A stretch of 64,000 bases of DNA from the NCBI GenBank assembly GCA_008375315.1, contig CP032507.1:1302001-1366000 (forward strand). Reading direction: 5' to 3'. Below the pieces are notes generated by a model. It saw only the letters and a program-made list of their open reading frames with translations. It had not been told where the DNA came from and ran no database searches. Positions 55,588-63,376 of the stretch are shown here, in pieces. Within the stretch, counting starts at the first letter, position 1. Each line of letters begins with the position of its first letter. Made by a program: the position numbers and the translations under genes. This DNA comes from Ectothiorhodospiraceae bacterium BW-2. Lineage in GTDB: Bacteria > Pseudomonadota > Gammaproteobacteria > Thiohalomonadales > Thiohalomonadaceae.

Positions 55588-56265
55588 TTACAACAGCGAA
55601 AAACTCCGCAACACTCCCTGCAACTTAGGATCGCTCTGCGCTAGCTCTTTCAACGCCCCCACTAAACGAGTCATCTTCGAGCCCTGCTCATGCTGAATCT
55701 CAAAATCTTGCTGCAGCCCTAGCTCTATCCGATCTAACCGCTGCTCTAACGGCTTCAACGCCGTTTTACGATCCCACACGATAAAACCAATTAAACCAAA
55801 TATACCCGCAATCATCACCAACATCAGATTCCATATCTTATCGAACTGATTATTCATTTGGTCAAAACGCTGATTTGTCTGCTTCTCTAACGAATCAATA
55901 CGCTGATTCACCGCATCAAAACGCGCACTAACCTGCTTCTCCATTGCGTCAAAACGCTCCCCGAACTGCTTTTCCATTATGTCAAACCGCTCTGCGGTCT
56001 GCTTCTCCAATGCATCAATACGTTGGTTTACCATGTCGAAGCGCTGATTTACTGCATCAAAGCGCTGATTTACTGCATCAAAGCGCTGATTCACGGCTTC
56101 AATACGATGATTCACTGCGTCAATACGCTGATTAACTACCGCAATGTCACTCTTTAAATCACCTAACGATTCGATAATTTCTCGATCTGTTAACCGTGGT
56201 GCCACATCAACGGCATAAACACTCTGCATTCCAACCAATAATAACGCTATCACTGTCAGTTTCAT
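55588..56265 (-). CDS. Exported/membrane coiled-coil protein with heptad repeats
   Basis: A 225-residue protein: signal-like N-terminus (MKLTVIALLLVGMQSVYA), then a long coiled coil built from seven-residue units of the type DAVNQRF (residues 44-85, six units in a row, then degenerate), a membrane segment near 144-166 (IWNLMLVMIAGIFGLIGFIVW) and a second short coiled coil at the C-terminus. There is no enzyme motif. Such proteins occur often next to nuclease- and Fic-like genes in sulfur bacteria; the role is unknown. It is coupled to the upstream nuclease-like gene by ATGA. Confidence 0.75.
   Translation of the reverse strand: MKLTVIALLLVGMQSVYAVDVAPRLTDREIIESLGDLKSDIAVVNQRIDAVNHRIEAVNQRFDAVNQRFDAVNQRFDMVNQRIDALEKQTAERFDIMEKQFGERFDAMEKQVSARFDAVNQRIDSLEKQTNQRFDQMNNQFDKIWNLMLVMIAGIFGLIGFIVWDRKTALKPLEQRLDRIELGLQQDFEIQHEQGSKMTRLVGALKELAQSDPKLQGVLRSFSLL
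56011..56136. repeat. 21-bp tandem repeat encoding heptads
   Basis: Six adjacent 21-base units within the coiled-coil gene, the central three nearly identical at DNA level (tgatttactgcatcaaagcg). The unit encodes one heptad, so copy-number change lengthens the coil without a frameshift. Confidence 0.8.
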
Positions 56266-56882
56266 CTTAATAACTCCCTACTCACCGATGAAAGAATCAT
56301 CACTAATATCGCCATAATCTTCTCTACCTGATCAATATGGTATTCTGCTTGATCAATTTTAACCGTTTGTCGGTTAAGCCATAAAAACCGCCACACACTG
56401 CCGGTCGTTACCGCACCGTAAATTGAGTCAATCGCGCTGTCCTCTTTTCGGTTAAACTGCTGTGCAGCGACCATTTCAGCCAAGCACTGACCTAAGCCAC
56501 TAATTATATTTTCGTTTTTAGCCTCAACAATTGTAATAACCGGTGCGGATACATAGAGCTGCTCTGTCGAGTAGCTGAGTAAAAAATCACAAAAGCCGAC
56601 TAAGCCCTGTTCGCTATTTACATCGAAATGGATACCGGAAAAGAGACTAATACGATGCGATAAAGTGCGTTTTAGCTCCATTAACAACGGTGCAATAATA
56701 AACTCTGATCGCGCTTTTTCAGTATTAATGGCTAAAGCAAGTGCGACTGATTCCGCTAACGACTGCTTAAATGTTACGGGTAGAGCATACGGCTTAAGAT
56801 CACTAAATAGCCATTCATTCTCTATAATAGTGAGCTCAAACTGCTCCTTAACCTGTTTTAGGGTAAAATCACGATAAGCCAT
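56262..56882 (-). CDS. PD-(D/E)XK nuclease-like hypothetical protein
   Basis: A protein of about 206 residues. The segment LVGFCDFLLSYSTEQLYVSAPVITIVEAKNENI has the spacing of a PD-(D/E)XK catalytic core (Asp, then hydrophobic strand with E-x-K), followed by GQCLAEMVAAQQFN and YGAVTTGSVWRFLWL, a pattern I know from uncharacterised proteins of cyanobacteria and sulfur bacteria. Biochemical role unknown. A C-terminal fragment of a second member lies at 59402-59606. The ATG at 56882 is preferred over a TTG one codon earlier. Confidence 0.72.
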   Translation of the reverse strand: MAYRDFTLKQVKEQFELTIIENEWLFSDLKPYALPVTFKQSLAESVALALAINTEKARSEFIIAPLLMELKRTLSHRISLFSGIHFDVNSEQGLVGFCDFLLSYSTEQLYVSAPVITIVEAKNENIISGLGQCLAEMVAAQQFNRKEDSAIDSIYGAVTTGSVWRFLWLNRQTVKIDQAEYHIDQVEKIMAILVMILSSVSRELLR

Positions 56883-56887
56883 CAAGC

Positions 56888-57643
56888 CTACTCTTGCATA
56901 ATCGCAATCACGCGAGGGTCTAAACAGGATCGCATAAACCGATTCATCTCACGCTGCTCGCCACTATGGTAAAAGTCGAGCATTAATTGGTTAAACTCTA
57001 GCTGCCTCTTTGCCGGAAGGTTAATCGCCGGATAACCCTGATTGAGCAGAACCCCATTCATCACTAAGCGCCCCATCCGTTTATTGACATCATAAAAGAA
57101 CTGATATCGTGCCATAGTCAGAAACAGATGAATTGCATAGTCATAAATATCGTTAAACTGACTCTGCTGCGCCACCATCTGTTCAAATAGCCGTGGTAGT
57201 TCAGCCGCTTTAGGGGGGAGATAGTCACTACCAGCAATCGTTACGCTACCGGTTCGAAAGGTGCCCCACTGTAACGCCTCCTGTTTCGCGGCAATACAGT
57301 GCAGCGCACAAACACTGTCGATAGTTACGCTAAAAACATCCTGCTCTAACAACGCAAACAGTTCACGCCACGCATTAGCCTGATTTAGCGCAATCTGTTG
57401 ATCCGATAAGCGGTGCCCTCCAACGGTAACCCCGTCGAGCAGTGTTTGAATCTCGGGTAGAGTGAAGGGCAGCCCCTCCAGGTTCACCGCATCGCAGACC
57501 AACTCTGCCAGTTGGCGTTTGGCCAACATCAGGGCACGCCCCCGATTAGGCTGGATATGCCAATGATGATCACCCAAGCTATCGAATTGCCTAAGCATTT
57601 TCCTCCAATAAATTTTCCCGATTTTTGTTTCGTGATTTGACAT
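56888..57643 (-). CDS. Fic-domain protein with degenerate catalytic motif
   Basis: A 251-residue Fic protein. Fic enzymes usually transfer AMP via the motif HPFx(D/E)GNxRxxR. Here it reads QFFYDVNKRMGR (residues 181-192): the catalytic His is Gln and the first Gly is Val, while Asp, Asn and the Arg residues remain. The inhibitory-helix-like segment DAVNLEGLPFT is near the N-terminus (51-61). The protein may therefore lack AMPylation activity or belong to a divergent Fic group. An ATG at 57598 with ggagg very close is an alternative start. It is followed by the nuclease-like and coiled-coil genes in one operon. Confidence 0.83.
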   Translation of the reverse strand: MSNHETKIGKIYWRKMLRQFDSLGDHHWHIQPNRGRALMLAKRQLAELVCDAVNLEGLPFTLPEIQTLLDGVTVGGHRLSDQQIALNQANAWRELFALLEQDVFSVTIDSVCALHCIAAKQEALQWGTFRTGSVTIAGSDYLPPKAAELPRLFEQMVAQQSQFNDIYDYAIHLFLTMARYQFFYDVNKRMGRLVMNGVLLNQGYPAINLPAKRQLEFNQLMLDFYHSGEQREMNRFMRSCLDPRVIAIMQE

Positions 57644-57724
57644 TTACACGCCAGTTTTTTTGATATTGCGTATAGGGAATTTGCTTTTTCTCCCATTCGG
57701 AACGAGGCCGTATTTAGTAAACTA

Positions 57725-57895
57725 TCACCGAAATCTAAGCTCAGGCTTTTTAGGTGGTCGTGATACCACTTTACGCTCTGTCTGCTGTTGGCGTTGCATT
57801 AAATCATTTACAATTTCATCAAGATTATGGTGATGCTCTTTTGCATACTCTTCTCTTAATTTTCGGGTTTCGGCGATAATAGGATCATCCCACAT
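57725..57895 (-). CDS. Small antitoxin-like protein
   Basis: A 56-residue frame, ATG at 57895: MWDDPIIAETRKLREEYAKE at the N-terminus, then EIVNDLMQRQQQ and a basic Pro/Arg-rich tail. This is a typical short partner encoded next to VapC/PIN-like toxins in sulfur bacteria and cyanobacteria, starting 4 bases after the PIN-like gene. The frame is intact, although the toxin gene is damaged. The name antitoxin is an inference from position and size. Confidence 0.65.
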   Translation of the reverse strand: MWDDPIIAETRKLREEYAKEHHHNLDEIVNDLMQRQQQTERKVVSRPPKKPELRFR

Positions 57896-57898
57896 AGG

Positions 57899-58270
57899 TT
57901 ATTCCTCAAACAGCTCTGATGGAGTACAAATAATCGGTGGTTGGTAGCCGTGGTGTAAGCAGACTCTTTCGATCTTTGGACGCATAATAGCGTTAGCGAT
58001 AGGCAGTGCATCAAGTTCTGCTTTAACCGGTAACGATCCTGCGTCAATAAAAGCAGTTGCGAGTTGTTTACTCTCTGGGGTAACAGAGAGCTCAGTCAAA
58101 CCTTGAATAGCGGTTAATCTTTTTTCCGCCGCTTGTGGATCGCCACGAGCGGCTTCTGCTATCACTGCTTCTGAGATATAGATTTCAAAGTGTTGCTGTT
58201 GTCTCTCCCACCAATATAGACTTCTGGTTTCATCATGACTCTCTATTTTGGTCATCGGGACATGACTCAT
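57899..58270 (-). pseudogene. PIN-domain (VapC-like) toxin, truncated and internally deleted
   Basis: Recognisable PIN-family segments: LYWWERQQQHFEIYISEAVIAEAARGDPQAAEKRL and the C-terminal MRPKIERVCLHHGYQPPIICTPSELF. Two parts known in the family are missing: the N-terminal strand with the first catalytic Asp/Glu, replaced by codons overlapping the end of pseC, and about 25-30 residues between DALPIANA and MRPKIE, which normally hold the HG-D-LLTWN segment. The toxin should be inactive. It is immediately followed by an intact small antitoxin-like gene. Confidence 0.7.
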
Positions 58271-59405
58271 AAATCTGCTTAATCACCACCTGCTGCGCCG
58301 CGTCAGTTAATTCAGGAAACAGCGGTAGCGACAACGCCCGTTGATAGTAACACTCTGCGGCATTAAAACTGGAGTACTCTACCACCGCCTGCTGATAGTA
58401 GGGCTGATGATAGAGTGGGATATAGTGCAAATTAACCCCGATGTCACTCTTTCGTAGATGGTTAAACAGCGAATCCCGCTGCGCTCTACCCGCTAATACT
58501 TCAATTACAAACAGATGCCATGACGAACTGAAATCGTCCCCGACCTGCTGCCAAGTTAAGGGTAGCCCCTGCAGCTGCTGCCGGTATTGTGCTGCAATAT
58601 CACGGCGCTTGGCAATAAACTGATCCAACCGCTGTAGCTGGCTTAGACCTAATGCCGCCTGAATATCGGTCATACGGTAGTTAAAACCGAGCTCAAGCTG
58701 TTGGTAGTACCAGGATCCATCCGGCGAGTGGGTCATTAACGCTGGATCACGAGTAATACCGTGGCTGCGTAGTCGTGCCATCTTATCGGCCAGTTCGGCG
58801 CGGTTAGTCATCGCCACGCCCCCCTCACCGGTGGTAATCATCTTAACCGGATGGAAGCTAAACACGGTAATATCGCTATAGCGGCTGCCGCCAATCTTAT
58901 CCCCCCGATACGCTCCCCCTAACGCATGCGAAGCGTCTTCAATAATGGCAAAGCCATATCGTTGCGATAGCGCATATATCGCTGCCATATCGCAGCTCAG
59001 GCCGGCAAAGTGAACCGGAATCACGATTTTAGGCAACTTTCCGACACGCTCTGCCTGTTGCAGCTTATACTCCAGAGCATCAACCGAAAGATTGTAGGTT
59101 TTAGGGTCGATGTCGACAAAATCGATCTCTGCACCGCAGTAGCGGCCACAGTTAGCTGAAGCGACAAAGGTAATCGGTGTAGTCCAGAGCCAATCGCCCG
59201 CTCCTAGTCCTAAAGCAAGGCAAGCTAAGTGCAGCGCTGAGGTCGCACTGTTCACTGCCACCCCATACGCTGCGCCGCAGTAATCACATAGCGCCTGCTC
59301 AAAAGCGGGTACCACCGGCCCCTGAGTTAAAAAATCGGAGCGTAGCACCGCTTCAACGGCGGCAATATCGGCCCGACTAACGGTTTGACGACCGTAAGGG
59401 ATCAT
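58233..59405 (-). CDS. pseC: PseC aminotransferase of pseudaminic acid synthesis
   Basis: PLP-dependent transaminase (DegT/DnrJ/EryC1 family) that aminates the PseB product at C4. It has 390 residues: MIPYGRQTVSRADIAAVEAVLRSDFLTQGP, GVAVNSATSALHLACLALGLG, AIIEDASHALGGAY and the PLP lysine in TVFSFHPVKMITTGEGG (K188). The VxxFHPVK form and length fit PseC. It lies about 5.8 kb upstream of pseB, separated by toxin/nuclease genes in the same direction. Confidence 0.9.
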   Translation of the reverse strand: MIPYGRQTVSRADIAAVEAVLRSDFLTQGPVVPAFEQALCDYCGAAYGVAVNSATSALHLACLALGLGAGDWLWTTPITFVASANCGRYCGAEIDFVDIDPKTYNLSVDALEYKLQQAERVGKLPKIVIPVHFAGLSCDMAAIYALSQRYGFAIIEDASHALGGAYRGDKIGGSRYSDITVFSFHPVKMITTGEGGVAMTNRAELADKMARLRSHGITRDPALMTHSPDGSWYYQQLELGFNYRMTDIQAALGLSQLQRLDQFIAKRRDIAAQYRQQLQGLPLTWQQVGDDFSSSWHLFVIEVLAGRAQRDSLFNHLRKSDIGVNLHYIPLYHQPYYQQAVVEYSSFNAAECYYQRALSLPLFPELTDAAQQVVIKQIYESCPDDQNRES

Positions 59406-59606
59406 GTTTCACTCATGACAGCAACGAGTACCCGTAGCAGTGGTTCTAAATCGCCCGGAACCCGGAACGGATTCAGATCCTGCTCAATCTGCTTTTCAAC
59501 CGGATGCAGACGGCTAAACTGCCACACATTGCCGGTTGAAACCGCACCATAAAGCCACTTATCATCTGTTTCTTCAACGACAATCCCATATTTGATGGCT
59601 AGTTGA
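59402..59606 (-). pseudogene. C-terminal fragment of PD-(D/E)XK-like family protein
   Basis: The minus-strand frame reads LAIKYGIVVEETDDKW, then LYGAVSTGNVWQFSRL and LRVLVAVMSET-stop, matching the C-terminal region of the protein at 56262 (IYGAVTTGSVWRFLWL...). The N-terminal part is absent and there is no start codon. Its TGA overlaps the ATG of pseC (ATGA). A relic of a second family member. Confidence 0.72.
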
Positions 59607-59862
59607 CAGTTTCACTCACCCCTGACATTGAGACACGCTACCGCCATCGACAGCCATCTTTACGGAGAGAATCTCTCCTCTAGCTATCGCGGGGTATTTT
59701 TTAAGCATTACTCAAAGTTAGCGTCTCAGTACCGCTCTTCTTGAGTCGCTAGCATACCCCACTTGGTACGCCATTGCCAGTTAGCCATTGCAGCCCCATC
59801 CCCCCCAGATTCTAGACAGCGTAGAGACGGCGAGGAGAGAGTGGCGTGTATTGAACCATCGT
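59607..59862. other. Non-coding gap, about 255 bp
   Basis: No gene recognised. A small hairpin ggagag / ctctcc at 59664-59678 and C-rich runs near 59800 are the only visible structures. A plus-strand frame at 59763-59963 overlaps sppA and has no protein-like features. Promoters for the pseC-side genes probably lie here. Confidence 0.4.
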
Positions 59863-60834
59863 TTAATAGAGCGTGGTCTGCTGTAGCGGCTGCACCACGG
59901 TGGCGGCTATCGCCGCACCCAATCGATCTGCAAAGCGGGTCAAAAGACCCTCCTCTGGGGTAAAGTTGACAATCTTCTCAACCCCCACCACCTCGCGAGC
60001 AACCTTATGTAGATCCCCAATCTCATCGACCAGCCCCAGCTCAATCGCTCGGCGACCACTCCAGATGCGGCCGCTAAAGAGCGCCTCACTCTGCCGCAAT
60101 CGATCGCCTCGACCCTGCTTCACCGAGTCGATAAAAGCGGTATGAATATCATCCAAAACTTGCTGAATATGGGTAACGGCCTGCTCCTCTAGCGGCGAGA
60201 AGGGATCAAGCCCCCCCTTATGCTCCCCTGCGGTCAGCAGCCGCCGCTCAATACCGAGTTTATCCATCGCGGCGGTAAAGCCAAAGCCGTTCATCAAGAC
60301 CCCAATCGATCCCACTAGCGAGGAGGGGTTAACATAGATTTTGTCAGCCGCTGCGGCGATATAGTAAGCACCCGAGGCACCGATATCGGTGATCACTGCA
60401 TAGAGGGGGATCGCCTCATGCGCCTGTCGCAGACGCTTAATTTCACGATAGATGAGATCTGACTGCACCGGACTGCCGCCGGGGCTATTGATATAGAGCA
60501 CCACCCCTTTGGTCATCTCATCTTCAAAGGCGCGTTGTAACCCCTTCATCACTCCATCGGCACTACTCTCGCCCCCATCGGCAATCAGCCCTACCAGATC
60601 GACCCGAGCCGTATGTTCGCTGCCACCTAGCCCCTCGCCACTTAAATCGGTACGCCACAGCGTTAACCCTAATAGCGCAAATAGATAGATAAACAGCAGT
60701 AGTTTAAACAAAATCCCCCAACGACGCCGTCGCCGCTGCTCCTTCAGACTCTCTAGGCTTAAAGTCTCAATCAACTTACGCTGCCACTGCGGATTATCCA
60801 CTTGCTCACCACTAGCCACTAATCTTCTCCACAT
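59863..60834 (-). CDS. sppA: Signal peptide peptidase SppA (36 kDa type)
   Basis: Inner-membrane serine protease that degrades cleaved signal peptides. It has 323 residues with one N-terminal membrane segment (about 40-60, after a basic RRRRRW stretch) and a periplasmic catalytic domain. The nucleophile Ser is in TDIGASGAYYIAAAADKI (S154) and the general-base Lys in AGEHKGGLDPFSPL (K206). YINSPGGSPVQSDLI is the conserved oxyanion-side segment. The S-K dyad is complete. It lies downstream of the HAD phosphatase and rluC, an arrangement often seen in gammaproteobacteria. Confidence 0.95.
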   Translation of the reverse strand: MWRRLVASGEQVDNPQWQRKLIETLSLESLKEQRRRRRWGILFKLLLFIYLFALLGLTLWRTDLSGEGLGGSEHTARVDLVGLIADGGESSADGVMKGLQRAFEDEMTKGVVLYINSPGGSPVQSDLIYREIKRLRQAHEAIPLYAVITDIGASGAYYIAAAADKIYVNPSSLVGSIGVLMNGFGFTAAMDKLGIERRLLTAGEHKGGLDPFSPLEEQAVTHIQQVLDDIHTAFIDSVKQGRGDRLRQSEALFSGRIWSGRRAIELGLVDEIGDLHKVAREVVGVEKIVNFTPEEGLLTRFADRLGAAIAATVVQPLQQTTLY

Positions 60835-60863
60835 ATCTGTAATCTACACCCAATTAATTCAAA

Positions 60864-61523
60864 CTATTCACTATCGAGCCACTGTGGTAGCTCGGTTAAA
60901 CTATCCATAATTAAGAGCGGATTATGGTTCAGTAACCGCTCTTTAGCGTGCACTCCATAACTGACTCCCATCGAATCGGTACCGGCGTTAACTGCCATCT
61001 CCAGATCGTACTCCGTATCGCCGATCATGAGCGTCTGCTCCACTTCACAGCCACAAAAATCGATAATATCAAGCAGCATCTGCGGGTGGGGTTTAGAAAA
61101 CGACTCATCGGCGCAGCGACTGGTCACAAATAGCTCGCCTAGCCCCGTGCGTTCTAGCTCTCGATCAAGCCCCTTGCGCCCCTTACCCGTCGCAATCGCT
61201 AGCAGATAGCCGCGCCGCTGGAGTAGTCGCAACAGATCCACCACCCCCTCAAACAGAGCCGACTCCTGACAGTGCCCCCCCAAAAAGTGGTGGCGGTAGG
61301 CGGTGACAAACTGATTAAAAAAGCTCTCACTCTCTCCCGGATAGAGGCTCTCAACCGCCTCACGCAGCCCTAGCCCGATAATATTCTTTAACTCATCACG
61401 ACGACGGCTAGGTAGCTGTAGCTGCTCAATTGCCAACTCTAGGCAGTGGACAATGGTCGCTTCTGAATCCATTAGGGTGCCATCCCAGTCGAAAACCAGT
61501 AGCTGATAGCGGTGTGGGGTCAT
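60864..61523 (-). CDS. HAD-IA phosphatase, phosphoglycolate-phosphatase-like
   Basis: A 219-residue HAD hydrolase: LLVFDWDGTLMDSEATIV (nucleophile D12, D14), LAIATGKGRKGLDREL (motif II region), KPHPQMLLDI (Lys motif III) and MIGDTEYDLEMAVNAG (acidic motif IV). The cap insertion IIGLGLREAVESLYPG is of the Gph type. In gammaproteobacteria the gene next to rluC is commonly such a phosphatase, whose physiological substrate is uncertain. Its ATG overlaps the rluC stop by 4 bases. Confidence 0.92.
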   Translation of the reverse strand: MTPHRYQLLVFDWDGTLMDSEATIVHCLELAIEQLQLPSRRRDELKNIIGLGLREAVESLYPGESESFFNQFVTAYRHHFLGGHCQESALFEGVVDLLRLLQRRGYLLAIATGKGRKGLDRELERTGLGELFVTSRCADESFSKPHPQMLLDIIDFCGCEVEQTLMIGDTEYDLEMAVNAGTDSMGVSYGVHAKERLLNHNPLLIMDSLTELPQWLDSE

Positions 61524-62467
61524 GGCGTCTGCTCCAATCGGGTTAAAAAGTCGGTTAAATCGGCCGCTAGTGGGGCGGTAAAGTCATAAGTCTGTTCGTT
61601 CGGCAGGGTAAAGCGCAGCCGTGAGGCGTGCAAAAAGAGCCGTTTTAGTCCCAATTGCCGCTGGCTGCGATTAAAATCACTATCGCCATACTTCTCATCC
61701 ATCGCTAACGGGTGGCCCTGCTGCTGGCACTGCACCCGAATTTGGTGGGTTCTACCGGTATCGAGCTGAATCTCAATTAGGCTCTGATCGCAATAGTTAC
61801 CCCGGCTAAAAAAGCGACTGCGGGCTAGTTTGCCGGCCTCATCGACCTTAACCAGCCGTTCACCAGAACTTAACTGGTTCTTGCGCAGCCGAATCTCAAC
61901 CTGTAGCCCCTGTTTTGGTAACCGCCACTGCCCCTTCACTAGCGCTAAATAGTGTTTCTCTACCTGCTGGTGGTCACGAAGTAGTGCCTGGAACGCCCTT
62001 AGCGCGCTGCGCTTTTTGGCAATGAGCAGACAGCCAGAGGTCTCCCGATCGAGTCGATGCGCCAGCTCCAGATAGGGTGCCTCTGGTCGTAGCGCCCTCA
62101 AACCCTCAATCACTCCATAGCTGAGGCCACTGCCGCCATGCACCGCAATCCCACTAGGCTTATTTAGGACTAAAAAGTGGCCATCTTCAAAAATAGTCGC
62201 CTGCTGTAGCTGCTGTAAAACCCTCTCTGTCGGCAGCGCTGTAGCAGCGGTGGGTGATTGGCGTATCGGCGGTAACCTCACCTGATCCCCTTCACAGAGG
62301 CGATAATCGACCTTAACCCGTTTACGATTCACCCGCACCTCGCCCTTGCGCACCAGTCGATAGATATGGCTTTTGGGCACCCCTTTGAGAATTTTCACCA
62401 AAAAATTATCCAGCCGCTGGCCAACACTGCCGATGTCTATTGTATGGTGTTGCACCGAATTTGACAT
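61520..62467 (-). CDS. rluC: 23S rRNA pseudouridine synthase RluC
   Basis: Modifies 23S rRNA uridines 955/2504/2580 (E. coli numbering). It has 315 residues: an N-terminal S4 RNA-binding domain (QRLDNFLVKILKGVPKSHIYRLVRKGEVRVN), then the RluA-type catalytic domain with YLELAHRLDRETSGCLLIAKKR (catalytic D140) and GRTHQIRVQCQQQGHPLAMDEKYGD. The motif set and the neighbouring HAD gene favour RluC over RluD or RluA. Confidence 0.93.
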   Translation of the reverse strand: MSNSVQHHTIDIGSVGQRLDNFLVKILKGVPKSHIYRLVRKGEVRVNRKRVKVDYRLCEGDQVRLPPIRQSPTAATALPTERVLQQLQQATIFEDGHFLVLNKPSGIAVHGGSGLSYGVIEGLRALRPEAPYLELAHRLDRETSGCLLIAKKRSALRAFQALLRDHQQVEKHYLALVKGQWRLPKQGLQVEIRLRKNQLSSGERLVKVDEAGKLARSRFFSRGNYCDQSLIEIQLDTGRTHQIRVQCQQQGHPLAMDEKYGDSDFNRSQRQLGLKRLFLHASRLRFTLPNEQTYDFTAPLAADLTDFLTRLEQTP

Positions 62468-62617
62468 AACTATTTTAGATTAAGCTTTAACATAAGATTG
62501 CAGAACATTGAAAAATAACAGAGTTAAACAGAAAAAATTTAACCATTGCCCCCAAAAGACGCTATACTTGGGTAACCGGCTACAGTGGCGCATCAACCTT
62601 CAACGCGTCCCCTCACT

Positions 62618-63376
62618 TCAACCCAGCTCTCGCCCAGCTGGCAGCGTTGAAAGCTGCTGGAGCCGGTTTTCTCTTTCTACCTCAGTCCCAGCTAAAGAGC
62701 GCTCTAACCCGTTTAAGCGTTCGAGGGTGCCGACATCGCACCAGAGCCCCTCATAGAGGGTCGCAGCCACCCTCCCCTCTGCCGCAGCTGCCATTAATAG
62801 TGGTGCTAACGGCCGCTTTCCTGCCCTCAGCCCGACAAATAGCTCTGGCCGATAGAGGCCGATACCGGCAAAGGTGTAGCGCGACTCCCCCTCCTCACCC
62901 TCACAAGCGGCCAGCCCATCGCGTAGGTAGAAATCCCCCCGCTGATGGTGGGAAGGATTAGGCACCAGCACCAAGTGGGCTAGCTGTTCGGGCGCTAGTG
63001 AGAGCTGCGTTAACTTAACGCGGCAAAAAATATCGCCATTGACCACCCCAAACGGCGCTTCGCCTAACAGCGGCAGCGCCTGAACAATCCCCCCCGCCGT
63101 CTCTAGCGCCTCAGCTTCGCGACTATATTGAATCGAACAGCCATAACGCCCGCCATCCCCCAACGCCGCCTCAAGCTGCTCCCCTAGCCAGGCGGTATTG
63201 ATCACAATGTGACTCACCCCAAGGGCGACCAAATGGTGTAGCTGGTGCACCAGTAGCGGCTGGCCGGCCACTTCGATTAATGGCTTAGGGGTATGATCGG
63301 TTAAGGGCCGCAGCCGCTCGCCGCGACCGGCGGCGAGGATCATCACCCGCAAACCGACGCTACACGACTCGCTCAT
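62618..63376 (-). CDS. murU: MurU-like N-acetylmuramate-1-phosphate uridylyltransferase
   Basis: A nucleotidyltransferase of the peptidoglycan-recycling route found in pseudomonads and relatives, making UDP-MurNAc. It has VMILAAGRGERLRPLTDHTPKPLIEVAGQPLLVHQL (nucleotide site), VINTAWLGEQLEAALGDG and ALETAGGIVQALPLLGEAPFGVVNGDIF (metal Asp), ending with LYEGLWCDVGTLERLNGLE. Length about 250. The frame is open to 63430 across the upstream stop; the ATG at 63376 is listed, and the ATG at 63343 just before ILAAG is equally possible. The related kinase AmgK is not in the window. Confidence 0.88.
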   Translation of the reverse strand: MSESCSVGLRVMILAAGRGERLRPLTDHTPKPLIEVAGQPLLVHQLHHLVALGVSHIVINTAWLGEQLEAALGDGGRYGCSIQYSREAEALETAGGIVQALPLLGEAPFGVVNGDIFCRVKLTQLSLAPEQLAHLVLVPNPSHHQRGDFYLRDGLAACEGEEGESRYTFAGIGLYRPELFVGLRAGKRPLAPLLMAAAAEGRVAATLYEGLWCDVGTLERLNGLERSLAGTEVERENRLQQLSTLPAGRELG

